Positions 43,375 through 52,341 of a stretch of DNA of 64,000 bases are shown here, one piece after another. The DNA comes from Pseudoalteromonas sp. T1lg88 (GTDB taxonomy: Bacteria > Pseudomonadota > Gammaproteobacteria > Enterobacterales > Alteromonadaceae), in NCBI RefSeq assembly GCF_002964765.1, contig NZ_PQCF01000031.1, positions 347,516 through 411,515 on the forward strand. Direction: 5' to 3'. The position numbers were made by a program, and so were the translations under genes. The stretch's first letter is position 1. Each line of letters opens with the position of its first letter. The notes beneath the pieces were generated by a model. That model had not been told where the DNA came from and did no database searches. It saw only the letters and a program-made list of their open reading frames with translations.

Positions 43375-45654
43375 TCATACTAATGCTAAGCCACCTTGCA
43401 AGTTGTAGACCTGGTGATAGCCCAAAGACTGCAAGTTCTTGATCGCCTGCCCCGAGCGATTACCGGTGCGACAGACCAGGATATAACGCGTATCCGGCTT
43501 CAACTGCTGGGCAAATAAGGCATTGGCCATGCGACTTAGCGGCACATTGAGCAGTTGATCGTCATGCACACTAAATAGCGAGCGTATGTCTTTGGCACCA
43601 TGCTCATAAGGTTCGCGAACATCCCAAAGCACGGTTTCAAACTCCTCACTGGCAAGCATCTGCTGTACTTCGGCACTGCTCAGTTGCTGGGCGTTGGCAT
43701 GCTTAGGCTGATGGCTAAAACCACAAAGGGCGCCGCTTTCTGTACTCAGCTGCTGATCCAAAGCGCATTTTTGCTCGGCGAATTGCGCCTTGTTTATCTG
43801 CTCTTGCAAGACCTGTTGTAACAAAGGCGTGGCCTGAACCTGCGCCTGCCAACTCAAGGCAAAACACTGCTCGTAGTCATGAGCCGGACACAGCACGGTA
43901 TCCGCAGCCAACTTAGTCGCCAGGGTGTGAATAGAGTCCAGCATTTGCTCTGTGTCGGCATCGGCAAATTGAGTGCTGCCCAAGCCGCTAAAAATATAAA
44001 GGTCGCCGCAGAAGCAGGCAGTAACCTTATCGCCTTGATAGAGCAAATAGCTGTGACTGTCGGCGCTGTGGCCAGGAGTAGACACACGAGTCAGGCGCTG
44101 CTCGCCAAGGCTGATGTCGTCGCCTTCGGGCCAGCCCAGGGGATCTTGCACCGGCGCCAGACCAAGACGCTCTGACAACAGAGTGCGCGCCGAGTCTTTA
44201 TCCTGATGTTTATGGGTTTCCAGTACGGCTTTTACATGCAGCTGCTGCTGAGTAACCAGGCGGGCGATACGCGGGACCAGCTCGACAACCGGGTCGATGA
44301 TCACGGCCTCGTTATTAATGCCCACATACAACCAACAACAACTGCCTTGGTGGCGCAGCTGAGTAAGGCCCAGGGCACATACTTCATGCTCGGGCTGAGT
44401 GGCATCTGAGACGATTAAGCAGTTATTCGCCAACACGGGTTTCAAGGCGCAAATGCGTTCACACGCCAGGGCAATTTCCTGCTCTGTGGCGGCCGGGCCA
44501 AAAGACATACGAATGGCATTTTCACTTTGCCAGTCATTGGCCCCCATGGCATCTAAAACAAAGCTGCGCGAGGCACCCGAGCTACAGGCAGAGCCACCGC
44601 TGACACGAATACCGGCAGCATCAAACAGGTCCATGACTTCTTTTGAGGTCAGGCTGTTTACGCAGAAGTTCAAAGTTGTCGGCACTGTGCCTTCAAGGGG
44701 AGCATTAAAGCTGATATCGCCAAAAGTTTGCTCCAGGGCATGGATCAATTGCTGGCGGTATAAGTGCAAAGTCGCAACCGGCTTGAATACGTCTTGTGAT
44801 TTATCGAGCAACATATCGAACAGCTCATACAGGCCGGCAATACCGGGCAGGTTCTCCGTACCCGAGCGCATGCCACTTTCCTGACCGCCACCGGCGATAA
44901 AAGGAGTGTATGGACTATTTTCACGAATATATAAGAAGCCTATGCCCTTAGGGGCGTAGAGCTTGTGACCAGAGAAAGGTGCATAGTCTATGCTGGTATC
45001 GCTGAGCGCCAGGTCTTGCTTACCCAAAGCCTGCACACAGTCCACCATCCAGCTAACATGGTCGTTATTAGCGCGGATCACCTGCTCCAACTTGGCTAAA
45101 TCCTGGTACACGCCGGTTTCATTATTCACCGCCATGGTGCAGATCATCAGCGCCTTACCCACATGTTGGGCGATAAAGTCCAAGTCCAGCAAGCCCGCTT
45201 CATCCACAGGAATGGCCATTACCTTGGCCCCCAAGCCCAGCACCTGGTTCCAGTGTTTAAGAGTGTTGGGCACCGCCTTGTGCTCGGTGGCACCGTAGAG
45301 CAATACGCTGTGCTCGGTGGCCTTATGTCGATTGGCTAAAAGTGTAGAAACTACGGCGGTTTGGATACCTTCGGTGGCGCCCGAGGTAAAGAGAATGTCG
45401 CCCTGCTCGGCGCCTATAACCTGACGCGCCTTGGCACGCGTTTGTTCCAACAGATACTTGGCCTGTACCCCGGTGATATGCGAACTAGACGGATTACCAA
45501 AACACACCTGCATGGTGTGAGAGACAACATCGGCAATGCGCGGCAACACAGGAGTGGTCGCATTGGCATCGAGATAAACGAGATCTTGGCTAGCTGAGTG
45601 AAAAAACGCTGGGTCATGGGCACCATATTCCAATTGGCTATAAGTTATAACCAT
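43375..45654 (-). CDS. Cysteine desulfurase / metallo-beta-lactamase-fold / rhodanese fusion
   Basis: A 759-residue three-domain protein. Residues about 26-405 are a NifS/IscS-type desulfurase: SGATEGIQTA, PLP-lysine K231 in SGHKL and active-site C357 in GGSACSSG. Residues about 425-640 are a metallo-beta-lactamase fold of the ETHE1 or glyoxalase-II kind: THKHQDKDS (H481, H483, D485, with Lys486 where a His is usual), TPGHS (H529), CGDLYIF (D551) and PAHDY (H592). Residues about 665-759 are a rhodanese with C728 in CRTGNRS. Cysteine sulfur could pass as persulfide between the domains and be transferred or oxidised. The ATG at 45652-45654 is chosen; a frame 11 residues longer exists. A TusA-like gene lies upstream. 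Confidence 0.9.
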   Translation of the reverse strand: MVITYSQLEYGAHDPAFFHSASQDLVYLDANATTPVLPRIADVVSHTMQVCFGNPSSSHITGVQAKYLLEQTRAKARQVIGAEQGDILFTSGATEGIQTAVVSTLLANRHKATEHSVLLYGATEHKAVPNTLKHWNQVLGLGAKVMAIPVDEAGLLDLDFIAQHVGKALMICTMAVNNETGVYQDLAKLEQVIRANNDHVSWMVDCVQALGKQDLALSDTSIDYAPFSGHKLYAPKGIGFLYIRENSPYTPFIAGGGQESGMRSGTENLPGIAGLYELFDMLLDKSQDVFKPVATLHLYRQQLIHALEQTFGDISFNAPLEGTVPTTLNFCVNSLTSKEVMDLFDAAGIRVSGGSACSSGASRSFVLDAMGANDWQSENAIRMSFGPAATEQEIALACERICALKPVLANNCLIVSDATQPEHEVCALGLTQLRHQGSCCWLYVGINNEAVIIDPVVELVPRIARLVTQQQLHVKAVLETHKHQDKDSARTLLSERLGLAPVQDPLGWPEGDDISLGEQRLTRVSTPGHSADSHSYLLYQGDKVTACFCGDLYIFSGLGSTQFADADTEQMLDSIHTLATKLAADTVLCPAHDYEQCFALSWQAQVQATPLLQQVLQEQINKAQFAEQKCALDQQLSTESGALCGFSHQPKHANAQQLSSAEVQQMLASEEFETVLWDVREPYEHGAKDIRSLFSVHDDQLLNVPLSRMANALFAQQLKPDTRYILVCRTGNRSGQAIKNLQSLGYHQVYNLQGGLALV

Positions 45655-45748
45655 TGTACACAAGTGCCCCAGCGCTATTAATACCAATTTGTTTGCATGG
45701 CGCTAACTTTTATCAGCTTTTCATCTAACCAGCCGAATAAAGTGGGCA

Positions 45749-46834
45749 CTACTCCTGGGCCTGTTTGGCACTGGCGTTGGCGTCTTCCAAGGTCGATGAC
45801 CAGGCATTCGCCAAGGCGCGCACTAAAGAAGCCAAGGGTATAGCAAAGAATACGCCCCAAAAGCCCCATAAGCCACCAAAGAACAGCACCGCTGTGATAA
45901 TAAATACCGGGTTTAAATCCACCGCTTCGGAAAACAGCAGCGGCACCAAGACGTTGCCGTCGAGCGCCTGAATAATGCCGTAGGCCACCAGCACAGACCA
46001 AAACTCACTGCTGACACCGAACTGGAACAAGGCCACGGCGGCAACGGGTATAGTCACCAGAGCAGCGCCGATAAAGGGGATCAACACGGAGAGTCCAACC
46101 AACACCCCTAATAAGGCGGCATAACGTAAATCAAATATGGTGAAAACCACAAAGGACACACCGCCGACAATCAGGATTTCAAACACCTTGCCACGAATAT
46201 AGTTCATAATCTGCTGGTTCATTTCCAGCCATACCTGTTGGATCAGGCGGCGCTGCGCCGGCAATAGAGCGCTCACACTGTGCAGCAGCTGAGTTTTATC
46301 TTTGAGCATAAAGAACACCAGCAGCGGTACCAGCACCAGATAAATCAACCAAGCCACCACATCTTTAAGCGAAGTAAGGGACACCGACACCAGCACCTGG
46401 CCGAACTCCATCGCCTTGCTTTCGACACTGGCAACTAGGGTGCGCACCTGCTCCGGGGTGATCAAGGTAGGATAATCGACAGGTAAATGCATAAGATAAT
46501 GTTTTCCCTGCTCCAACATGGTGGGCGCTTCTTGCAGTAAATTACTGGTTTGTTGCCACAAAATTGGGCCAAAACCGAACAAGGTGCCTACCACTAGGGA
46601 GCAGAATAAGCTGACCACAAGTATGGTGGCCAAAGTCCGTGACAGACCTAAGCGCTGCAAGCGCACCACGGGCCAATCCAATAAATAGGCGATCACCACG
46701 GCAACCAGCACAGGCATTAATAGCGCGCCGAAGAAATAGAGCACGGCAAAAGTGCAGAGCAAGAGTAAAAGCAGGGTCACCGAGTGAGGATCGGAAAATT
46801 TTCTTTGGTACCACGAGCGCACAAATTCAAACAC
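45749..46834 (-). CDS. perM: AI-2E-family permease (PerM-like)
   Basis: A 361-residue inner-membrane protein with about eight helices and the AI-2E/UPF0118 pattern: an N-terminal LLMPVLVAVVIAYLLDWPV, a mid VPLLVFFMLKDK, LIPFIGAALVTIPVA, DGNVLVPLLFSEAVDLNPV and a final WGVFFAIPLASLV. Members are carriers of varied or unknown substrate. It starts at GTG (46834), 8 bases inside the end of the TusA-like gene. The perM-bepA neighbourhood is the same as in E. coli, supporting PerM orthology. Confidence 0.85.
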   Translation of the reverse strand: MFEFVRSWYQRKFSDPHSVTLLLLLLCTFAVLYFFGALLMPVLVAVVIAYLLDWPVVRLQRLGLSRTLATILVVSLFCSLVVGTLFGFGPILWQQTSNLLQEAPTMLEQGKHYLMHLPVDYPTLITPEQVRTLVASVESKAMEFGQVLVSVSLTSLKDVVAWLIYLVLVPLLVFFMLKDKTQLLHSVSALLPAQRRLIQQVWLEMNQQIMNYIRGKVFEILIVGGVSFVVFTIFDLRYAALLGVLVGLSVLIPFIGAALVTIPVAAVALFQFGVSSEFWSVLVAYGIIQALDGNVLVPLLFSEAVDLNPVFIITAVLFFGGLWGFWGVFFAIPLASLVRALANAWSSTLEDANASAKQAQE

Positions 46835-47081
46835 GAGTTTCTCTCTCCACGGTTATTATTAATTGTTCTGCCGTTGTTGTGACAGTGAATGCTAGCTTTT
46901 GTTTGGTTAAATAACGCTTAATATCACTGACACCTTGTAGATCGTCGCCCTTAAGCATAAAGGCGATATCCTGCTGCTCGGCCTGCGCCGCCATTAACGC
47001 CAGTTTAAAACGAACAAACAGCTCAGGACAGTGATAACAGCGTAGATCCGAATTTTTCATAGCTTCTGGCGGTAATCCCAT
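46827..47081 (-). CDS. TusA/SirA-family sulfur-carrier-like protein
   Basis: An 84-residue protein with the TusA fold pattern: LRCYHCPELFVRFKLAL (sulfur-carrying Cys before Pro, then a long helix), GDDLQGVSDIKRYL and a final strand LIITVER. In canonical TusA the motif is C-P-x-P; here it is C-P-E-L. The protein may carry persulfide sulfur. Translation may instead begin at the ATG at 47058-47060. It overlaps perM by 8 bases and lies about 1.2 kb from the desulfurase fusion, so a sulfur relay is plausible but inferred. Confidence 0.78.
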   Translation of the reverse strand: MGLPPEAMKNSDLRCYHCPELFVRFKLALMAAQAEQQDIAFMLKGDDLQGVSDIKRYLTKQKLAFTVTTTAEQLIITVERETRV

Positions 47082-47420
47082 TAAACCACATACTTTTTAA
47101 ATATTCTTTGCATCTAGCGGGCCTTGTATAAGACGTTTGCTTATGTGCAAACCTTAGCTAGGGCCTTGGCGCGTAAGGCATAATACCGTAAAAACACTTA
47201 AAAGCATCGCCACATTCGTTTATCCTAAGATTAGTATGGTCAAATACACAAAGGCGAATAGGCGCGGCTCATTCATCTTCTATGTACTTAGGAAAGTGCA
47301 TACTAGCGGGACTTTATTGCCCTTGAAAGTGAACGTTCGTCGCATGCGCAGGGTCTGAAGCACTAAACAACAATGGCTAGACCAATTAATTATACGCCAC
47401 TTATAAGCTTCAGATTGCTT
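47082..47420. other. Intergenic stretch between the TusA-like gene and the MITE-like element
   Basis: No gene is supported here. The stretch must hold the promoters for the leftward tusA-like/perM operon. I see no clear operator, hairpin or RNA. Confidence 0.5.
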
Positions 47421-47638
47421 ATACCAATTCTATTAAGTATGTGATCAGATATAGCGCTGGATAAATGATGTGAAAACAAGGCGGAATTTTTCTTATGTAG
47501 TTATTCTACATAGGCGAGCAAGACCGAAGCAATGCTTCGCAGCTTAGCGAGGTGAGCGCATAGATGCGCGATGTAACCAAGCTTCATGGATGTATTTAAC
47601 CGCAAAGATAAACAGATCCTAGCTATTTAAATGGGTAT
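47421..47638. repeat. MITE-like element, copy B (218 bp)
   Basis: The first 93 bases or so, from ATACCAATTCTATTAAGTAT to CTACATAG, match copy A at 50732 with only about six differences. The middle differs and includes the hairpin CGAAGC-AAT-GCTTCG. The far end, TAGCTATTTAAATGGGTAT, is a decayed form of copy A's right end. It ends 44 bases before the bepA start and may affect its promoter. Confidence 0.75.
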
Positions 47639-47682
47639 TAAACGCCTGTTGCAAAATAAAGACAAAGACCGCAAGGAATAAT

Positions 47683-49128
47683 ATGTTATTTAGACGTCTG
47701 CTGTTATGCGCTTTGGTATTGGCTACCAGTGTGACCGGGGCCCACGCGCAAAACTCTTTTGAGCTGCCCGACTTAGGCACCTCGGCATTACAGGCTATGC
47801 CGATAGAAAAGGAACGCATCATAGGCGATGTAATGATGATGCAAATTCGTGGCAGCTCGCCGGTGATCAACGATCCCGTGCTCGATGAATACCTGCGCGG
47901 CTTGGGCAACCAGCTGGTCTCCCACGCCGACGATATCCGCTTTCCTTTTTCTTTCTTCTGGATCAATAACAAGGAAATCAATGCATTCGCCTTCTATGGC
48001 GGCCATGTTGGCGTACATACCGGGCTTATCGCTCAGGCCGATAACGAAAGTCAGCTAGCCTCTGTACTAGGACACGAAATCGCCCACGTGACTCAGCGCC
48101 ACCTGGCGCGCCGACTGCAACAACAGCAGGACAACTCAGGCCTGACCATAGCCGGCCTTATCGCTGGTGTGTTGGCAACCATGGTCTCTCCCGATGCCGG
48201 TCTGGCCATTATTACAGGCACGCAAACGCAAAGTGCGCTAAGTCAGCTCACCCATAGCCGCGGCGCCGAGCAAGAGGCGGACCGCATAGGTATGCGGACC
48301 TTGTACGAAGCCGGTTTTGACCCTAAGGCCTCGGGAGAGTTTTTAACCAAATTATCGGCACAAATTCGTTATAAGCAAAAACCGCCTATCTTCTTGCTGA
48401 CCCACCCGCTGCCGCAAAGCCGGGTCAGTGACGTGCGTCTGCGGGCACAGCAATATCAAGACAGGCCCTATGCAGATAACCTGCTATTTCACCTTGCCAA
48501 AAGCCGGGTCATTGCCCGCTTTAATGGCGACAGTGAAAATGCCGAAGCCCAGTTTCGCAAGCTGCTCAAAGAGCACAGTTTTGGCGATACCTCGGCGTTA
48601 CGTTATGGTTTGGCCTTAACCCTGATCGACCAAAAGAAATTCGCTGAAGCAAAATCTCTGCTTGATGCACTCCTGCAAAAAGCCCCGGACAACCTTTTCT
48701 ATCTAGACTCACTGACCGATTACTATGTGGGTAAAGGCGAGCCGGAAAAGGCCGTTGAGCATCTTCGCCCTTTCCATCAACTGCGCCCGAATAACCAGGT
48801 GATCACCCTGAACTACGCCCACGCCGCCATTGAGGCTAAACAGTACGAGCTGGCCGAAGACCTGCTACGCAGCTTTGCCCTGGAAAAACCCGAGCATATC
48901 CTGGCCAAGCAATTGCTGACCGACACCTACAAACATCAGGAAAACAGAGCCGCCTACCATGAAGCCAATGCCGACTTACTGGCCCAATATGGTGCCTATA
49001 TGAAGGCCGCCGACGAGGTGCAAAAGGCGCTTAACCATATCGAGCCAAACGAGGCCCTTAAGCAAAAACGCTTAAAAGCCCTGCTTAGCCAATACCGGGC
49101 CATGCAAAAAGAGCTTTCAAGGCTATAA
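47683..49128 (+). CDS. bepA: Periplasmic M48 metalloprotease/chaperone BepA
   Basis: A 481-residue protein with a signal peptide ending AHA (about residue 22), an M48 zinc-protease domain and a C-terminal TPR-like helical domain (about residues 270-470). The zinc motif is HEIAH (H131, E132, H135), with the third ligand in RGAEQEADRIG. BepA assists assembly, or degrades stalled forms, of outer-membrane proteins such as LptD. AAGGA precedes the ATG. The gene is divergent from perM, as in E. coli, and upstream of the ArsC-like gene that corresponds to yfgD. Confidence 0.93.
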   Translation: MLFRRLLLCALVLATSVTGAHAQNSFELPDLGTSALQAMPIEKERIIGDVMMMQIRGSSPVINDPVLDEYLRGLGNQLVSHADDIRFPFSFFWINNKEINAFAFYGGHVGVHTGLIAQADNESQLASVLGHEIAHVTQRHLARRLQQQQDNSGLTIAGLIAGVLATMVSPDAGLAIITGTQTQSALSQLTHSRGAEQEADRIGMRTLYEAGFDPKASGEFLTKLSAQIRYKQKPPIFLLTHPLPQSRVSDVRLRAQQYQDRPYADNLLFHLAKSRVIARFNGDSENAEAQFRKLLKEHSFGDTSALRYGLALTLIDQKKFAEAKSLLDALLQKAPDNLFYLDSLTDYYVGKGEPEKAVEHLRPFHQLRPNNQVITLNYAHAAIEAKQYELAEDLLRSFALEKPEHILAKQLLTDTYKHQENRAAYHEANADLLAQYGAYMKAADEVQKALNHIEPNEALKQKRLKALLSQYRAMQKELSRL

Positions 49129-49167
49129 GTACACCCAGCCAACCTGGAAATTCTGCCAGGTTGGCTA

Positions 49168-49242
49168 ATACCACTTCTCTTAAATAGCTAATCATTCTAG
49201 TGAAGCTAAATATCATGCCCACATACTTGACAGAATTGGTAT
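49168..49242. repeat. MITE-like element, copy C (75 bp, shortened)
   Basis: Begins ATACCACTTCTCTTAAATAG and ends GACAGAATTGGTAT. The inner TAGCTAATCATTCTAGTG is the reverse complement of the right part of copy A, so it lies in opposite orientation with most of the middle lost. It sits between bepA and the arsC-like gene. Confidence 0.75.
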
Positions 49243-49329
49243 AAAAAACACCCCTCAGGTGGCGCGCCCCTACCCTTAACGGCCAGTATCTTTTACACTA
49301 TCGCCATTATCTGTATTTAAGGAATTATT

Positions 49330-49677
49330 ATGTCTGTCGTTATTTATCATAATCCGCGCTGTTCAAAGTCGCGCCAAACCCTGGCTTTAATTGAAGAGCA
49401 AGGCACGCCGGTCACTATCGTTAAATACCTGGAAGAAACGCCAAGCGTTGCAACTTTAAGCGAGCTAGTTGCCAAGCTGGGTTTTGGCTCGGCGCGCGAA
49501 CTAATGCGTACCAAAGAAGACCTGTACAAAGAGCTGGAATTACAAAACGAGCAGGACGAGCAGGCATTGCTTAATGCCATGCACGCCCATCCTAAGCTGA
49601 TCGAGCGACCTATCGTAGTAAACGGTGACAAAGCAGTACTTGGCCGACCGCCTGAAAATGCCCTGGAGATCATTTAA
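49330..49677 (+). CDS. ArsC-family reductase (YfgD-like)
   Basis: A 115-residue thioredoxin-fold protein of the glutaredoxin-dependent arsenate reductase family. The catalytic motif is HNPRCSKSRQTLAL (Cys11), followed by VKYLEETPS and the PIVVNGDKAVLGRPP segment with the Arg residues that bind arsenate. Position after bepA matches E. coli yfgD, so arsenate may not be the natural substrate. No arsR or arsB lies near. AAGGA precedes the ATG. The last base is shared with the next start codon. Confidence 0.9.
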   Translation: MSVVIYHNPRCSKSRQTLALIEEQGTPVTIVKYLEETPSVATLSELVAKLGFGSARELMRTKEDLYKELELQNEQDEQALLNAMHAHPKLIERPIVVNGDKAVLGRPPENALEII

Positions 49678-50228
49678 TGGCACCGATTTTGGTGCTTTAC
49701 CACTCTCGTAGTGGCAGTGTGCAGGCGCTGGCGGAAGAAATCGCCGACAGCATAGAAGCACAAGGCTGCGATGTCTGGTTACGTTGTATCTGTGACGATG
49801 GCGCTCACCCTCAGGTGAATAAGCAGGAGCTTATCGACTGCGCCGCCCTGGCCTTTGGCACGCCGACCCGCTTTGGCATGATGGCATCCCAGGCTAAATC
49901 GTTTTGGGAGCAAAGCAGCGATATCTGGCTTAAGGGTCAGTTGATCGACAAGCCCGCTTGCGTCTTTACCTCGTCAAGCAGTATGCACGGCGGTAATGAG
50001 ACCACCTTGTTGCACCTAAGCATCCCCTTATTGCATCACGGCATGCTGTTGGTGGGTGTACCCTATGACGTGCCTGCTCTCAATGCCACTACCACAGGCG
50101 GTGCCCCTTATGGTGCCAGCCATGTTTCTGGTCTGGATAATAATTCCCAGCTCAGCAATGATGAAAAACAGATTTGCCAAGCCCTTGGTCGGCGTTTGGC
50201 TAATTTAGCGAGAAAACTCAATGACTAA
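49677..50228 (+). CDS. wrbA: WrbA-like NAD(P)H:quinone oxidoreductase
   Basis: A 183-residue flavodoxin-fold protein. The FMN phosphate loop is YHSRSGSVQALA, followed by FGTPTRFGMMASQAKSFW and the SSSMHGGNETTLL and VGVPYD motifs of WrbA. The enzyme reduces quinones by two electrons and protects against oxidative stress. It starts at the last base of the ArsC-like gene and overlaps the DUF2069 gene by 8 bases: a three-gene operon. Confidence 0.9.
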   Translation: MAPILVLYHSRSGSVQALAEEIADSIEAQGCDVWLRCICDDGAHPQVNKQELIDCAALAFGTPTRFGMMASQAKSFWEQSSDIWLKGQLIDKPACVFTSSSSMHGGNETTLLHLSIPLLHHGMLLVGVPYDVPALNATTTGGAPYGASHVSGLDNNSQLSNDEKQICQALGRRLANLARKLND

Positions 50229-50673
50229 TATCGCCAAAAAGCCGCTGACTCAGCGTTATCAGCGCCTGGCGCTGGTCGGTTATATCGGCCTGTTGCTGTT
50301 AATGCCCCTGTGGCTGTTTGTCTTTTCGCCGCGCAGCGATTACAGCTTCGCCTTTACCTTTGGCCTGTATATAGTGCCCCTGCTCTTGCCCCTTAAAGGC
50401 ATTATTCAGGACAAGCCCTATACCTATGCCTGGGCCAACTTTATCGTCATGATCTACTTTATTCATGGCTTTACCCTGCTGTGGGTCAGCCCGGACGAGC
50501 GCCTTTGGGTGATACTGGAGCTGGTCTTTTCCAGCTGTATGTTTATCGGCTGCACCTACTATGCCCGTTATCGCGGTCAGGAGTTAGGCTTAAAAGTGGG
50601 TAAATTAAAAGACGATTTAGCCAATGAAAAGGCGGCGCAGGAATATCACCGCCAGAATCAGGATAAGCAATAA
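50221..50673 (+). CDS. DUF2069-family membrane protein
   Basis: A 150-residue protein with four hydrophobic helices: ALVGYIGLLLLMPLWLFVF, FAFTFGLYIVPLLLPL, YAWANFIVMIYFIHGF and LWVILELVFSSCMFIGC, then a charged tail. LKGIIQDKPYTYAWANF is typical of DUF2069, and a wrbA-DUF2069 pairing is common in Gammaproteobacteria. No function is known. Confidence 0.88.
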   Translation: MTNIAKKPLTQRYQRLALVGYIGLLLLMPLWLFVFSPRSDYSFAFTFGLYIVPLLLPLKGIIQDKPYTYAWANFIVMIYFIHGFTLLWVSPDERLWVILELVFSSCMFIGCTYYARYRGQELGLKVGKLKDDLANEKAAQEYHRQNQDKQ

Positions 50674-50674
50674 C

Positions 50675-50706
50675 AAAAACGCCGGGCTACTCGCTCGGCG
50701 TTTTTA
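50675..50706 (+). terminator. Rho-independent terminator of the arsC-wrbA-DUF2069 operon
   Basis: AAAAACGCCG-G-GC pairs with GC-T-CGGCGTTTTT around TACTC, ending in a T run directly after the stop codon. Confidence 0.85.
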
Positions 50707-50731
50707 GTTTGGAATTATGATTTAGCCAATC

Positions 50732-50892
50732 ATACCAATTCTGTTAAGTATGTGATCAGAGATAGTGCTGGATAAATGATGTGATAACAAGGCGGAATTT
50801 TTTTATGTAGTTATTCTACATAGAAAAATTCCAACGCAGTAAGCACGATATTTAGCCCACTAGAATGATTAGCTATTTAAGTGAATTGGTAT
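50732..50892. repeat. MITE-like element, copy A (161 bp, intact)
   Basis: The ends are inverted repeats: ATACCAATTC-TG-TTAAGTA at the left and, read in reverse, ATACCAATTC-AC-TTAAATA at the right. The centre is itself palindromic: GGAATTTTT-TT-ATGTAG pairs with CTACAT-AG-AAAAATTCC, so the whole element can fold into one hairpin. It contains no gene. It lies between the operon terminator and the ankyrin gene stop codon, six bases from the latter. Confidence 0.82.
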
Positions 50893-50898
50893 CAGAGC

Positions 50899-52236
50899 TT
50901 AGCCACCCAGCTGACTTAAGAATGCCAGCCCTACCACGCTCAGCAATGCCAATTGCGCCAACAAGGACAGCACAGAGCCCACCCTTAATAAGCCAAGCCC
51001 AAATGGATGACGCAACTGCGGATATAAGGCGCAGCGCTTTAGGCTAATAGCAAAGAATATCGCCACCACGGAGAGCATGGTAAAGACCATGGTCAGCTCG
51101 CTTTTATAGTCGATACCGTCATCAAAAAAGAAAAACAGTTGCAGCGGCAGGAGCAACATTACCAAGGCATGCAGGGCATGCACCTTGGCAATACGCATAT
51201 ACTGACCCTGAGGTGATAATTCCTTGATGCCAAACTCGCGCTCCATAAGACGCACTAAGGCCTTACGGTTTTGCTCCACCGCATAGCGATAGCAGCTCAG
51301 TCCGGCATTGTTTTTAGCATGGAAATTCGCACCGGCGCGCAGCAGCACGGTTAAACAATTGCCGTTGTCGGCGCCAACCGCATAGTGCAAGGCGTTGTTA
51401 CCCTGATGGTCCTTGGCATCGAGCGATGCGTGGTTAAGCAAGGCTTCAATCACACTGACAAAGCCTTTCTCGGCGGCCAACATAAGTGCCGTTTGCCCTT
51501 GCTCGTTTTGTTCACTGCCCCGTGCGCCCTGTTCAATAAAGCGCATCGCCAGGCTTTGTTTGGCATGCTCACTGTGTAAATGAGCCAGTAAGGCCTGCTC
51601 TAACAGCTGTTGCAGATTCTCCTCATTAGAGAGGCACTGCAACAGGGTGAAAAAGTCATGGCCCTGGATAAGTTCGGTCTTCGCCGCTTCCAGTAAATCA
51701 GGCAAGTCTGCCGCACAATCCGGCAGATAAGGCTCCAGTTTAGGGCGAAAATCCACTTCCTGCCAAAGCAGCAAGATATCAGCGCTGCTCAGCTTTACAT
51801 CGCGCTCCAACAGCTCCGCCAACAAAGAAAAATAGCGCTGCTCAAACAACAGCTTGGCAAGCGAAAGCGGTGATTCAACCTGAATTTGCGCATTAATATC
51901 GGCGTACTGAGCCAGGCGTGCAAGCAGCATTTCGCTGATTTGCTCGGCGGTGTAGTCATTGCTCAGGAAATATTCTTTAGCCGCCTGAATATAACGCAGA
52001 GCCTGCTCGTCAACGTCGCTGATATGCTGGAAAGTGCACTCTTCAAAAGGGTCACGCGGCTGCAGCCAAATTAGATAATACAGAGGTGGCAGCGTGGTGG
52101 TGCTGACCTCTTCCTCGATTTTTGTACTACAAGCTGGCCATGCTTCCAAAGCATCGAGTATAAAGGCGCCGTTTTGCTCAATAAGTCCTTTGAGTAATAA
52201 CGGATATTGTTCCGGCCAAATTAGTACCTTTTCCAT
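50899..52236 (-). CDS. Ankyrin-repeat protein with C-terminal membrane helices
   Basis: A 445-residue protein. Residues 1-235 are an acidic helical region without a recognised domain. Residues about 240-330 hold three ankyrin-like repeats (GQTALMLAAEKGFVSVIEALL, GNNALHYAVGADNGNCLTVLL, GLSCYRYAVEQNRKALVRLM). From about residue 350 there are three hydrophobic helices (ALHALVMLLLPLQLFFFF, a TMVFTMLSVVAIFFAISL helix and SVLSLLAQLALLSVVGLAF). Ankyrin repeats bind proteins; here they are probably cytoplasmic and membrane-tethered. The partner is unknown. Confidence 0.8.
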   Translation of the reverse strand: MEKVLIWPEQYPLLLKGLIEQNGAFILDALEAWPACSTKIEEEVSTTTLPPLYYLIWLQPRDPFEECTFQHISDVDEQALRYIQAAKEYFLSNDYTAEQISEMLLARLAQYADINAQIQVESPLSLAKLLFEQRYFSLLAELLERDVKLSSADILLLWQEVDFRPKLEPYLPDCAADLPDLLEAAKTELIQGHDFFTLLQCLSNEENLQQLLEQALLAHLHSEHAKQSLAMRFIEQGARGSEQNEQGQTALMLAAEKGFVSVIEALLNHASLDAKDHQGNNALHYAVGADNGNCLTVLLRAGANFHAKNNAGLSCYRYAVEQNRKALVRLMEREFGIKELSPQGQYMRIAKVHALHALVMLLLPLQLFFFFDDGIDYKSELTMVFTMLSVVAIFFAISLKRCALYPQLRHPFGLGLLRVGSVLSLLAQLALLSVVGLAFLSQLGG

Positions 52237-52341
52237 AGCCTATGAAGACTCCACTAAATCGTTCTAGATGTTGCATCGCAACTAGGTTGTCAGTTATAAA
52301 GGGCACTCCCTTACCCTGCACTTAATATAGCGGACACTGCA

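Noticed and set aside
45680..45700. Fifth MITE-like copy (ATACCAATTT)
   Set aside because: Only one end-like decamer is present; no partner end or inner block matches.
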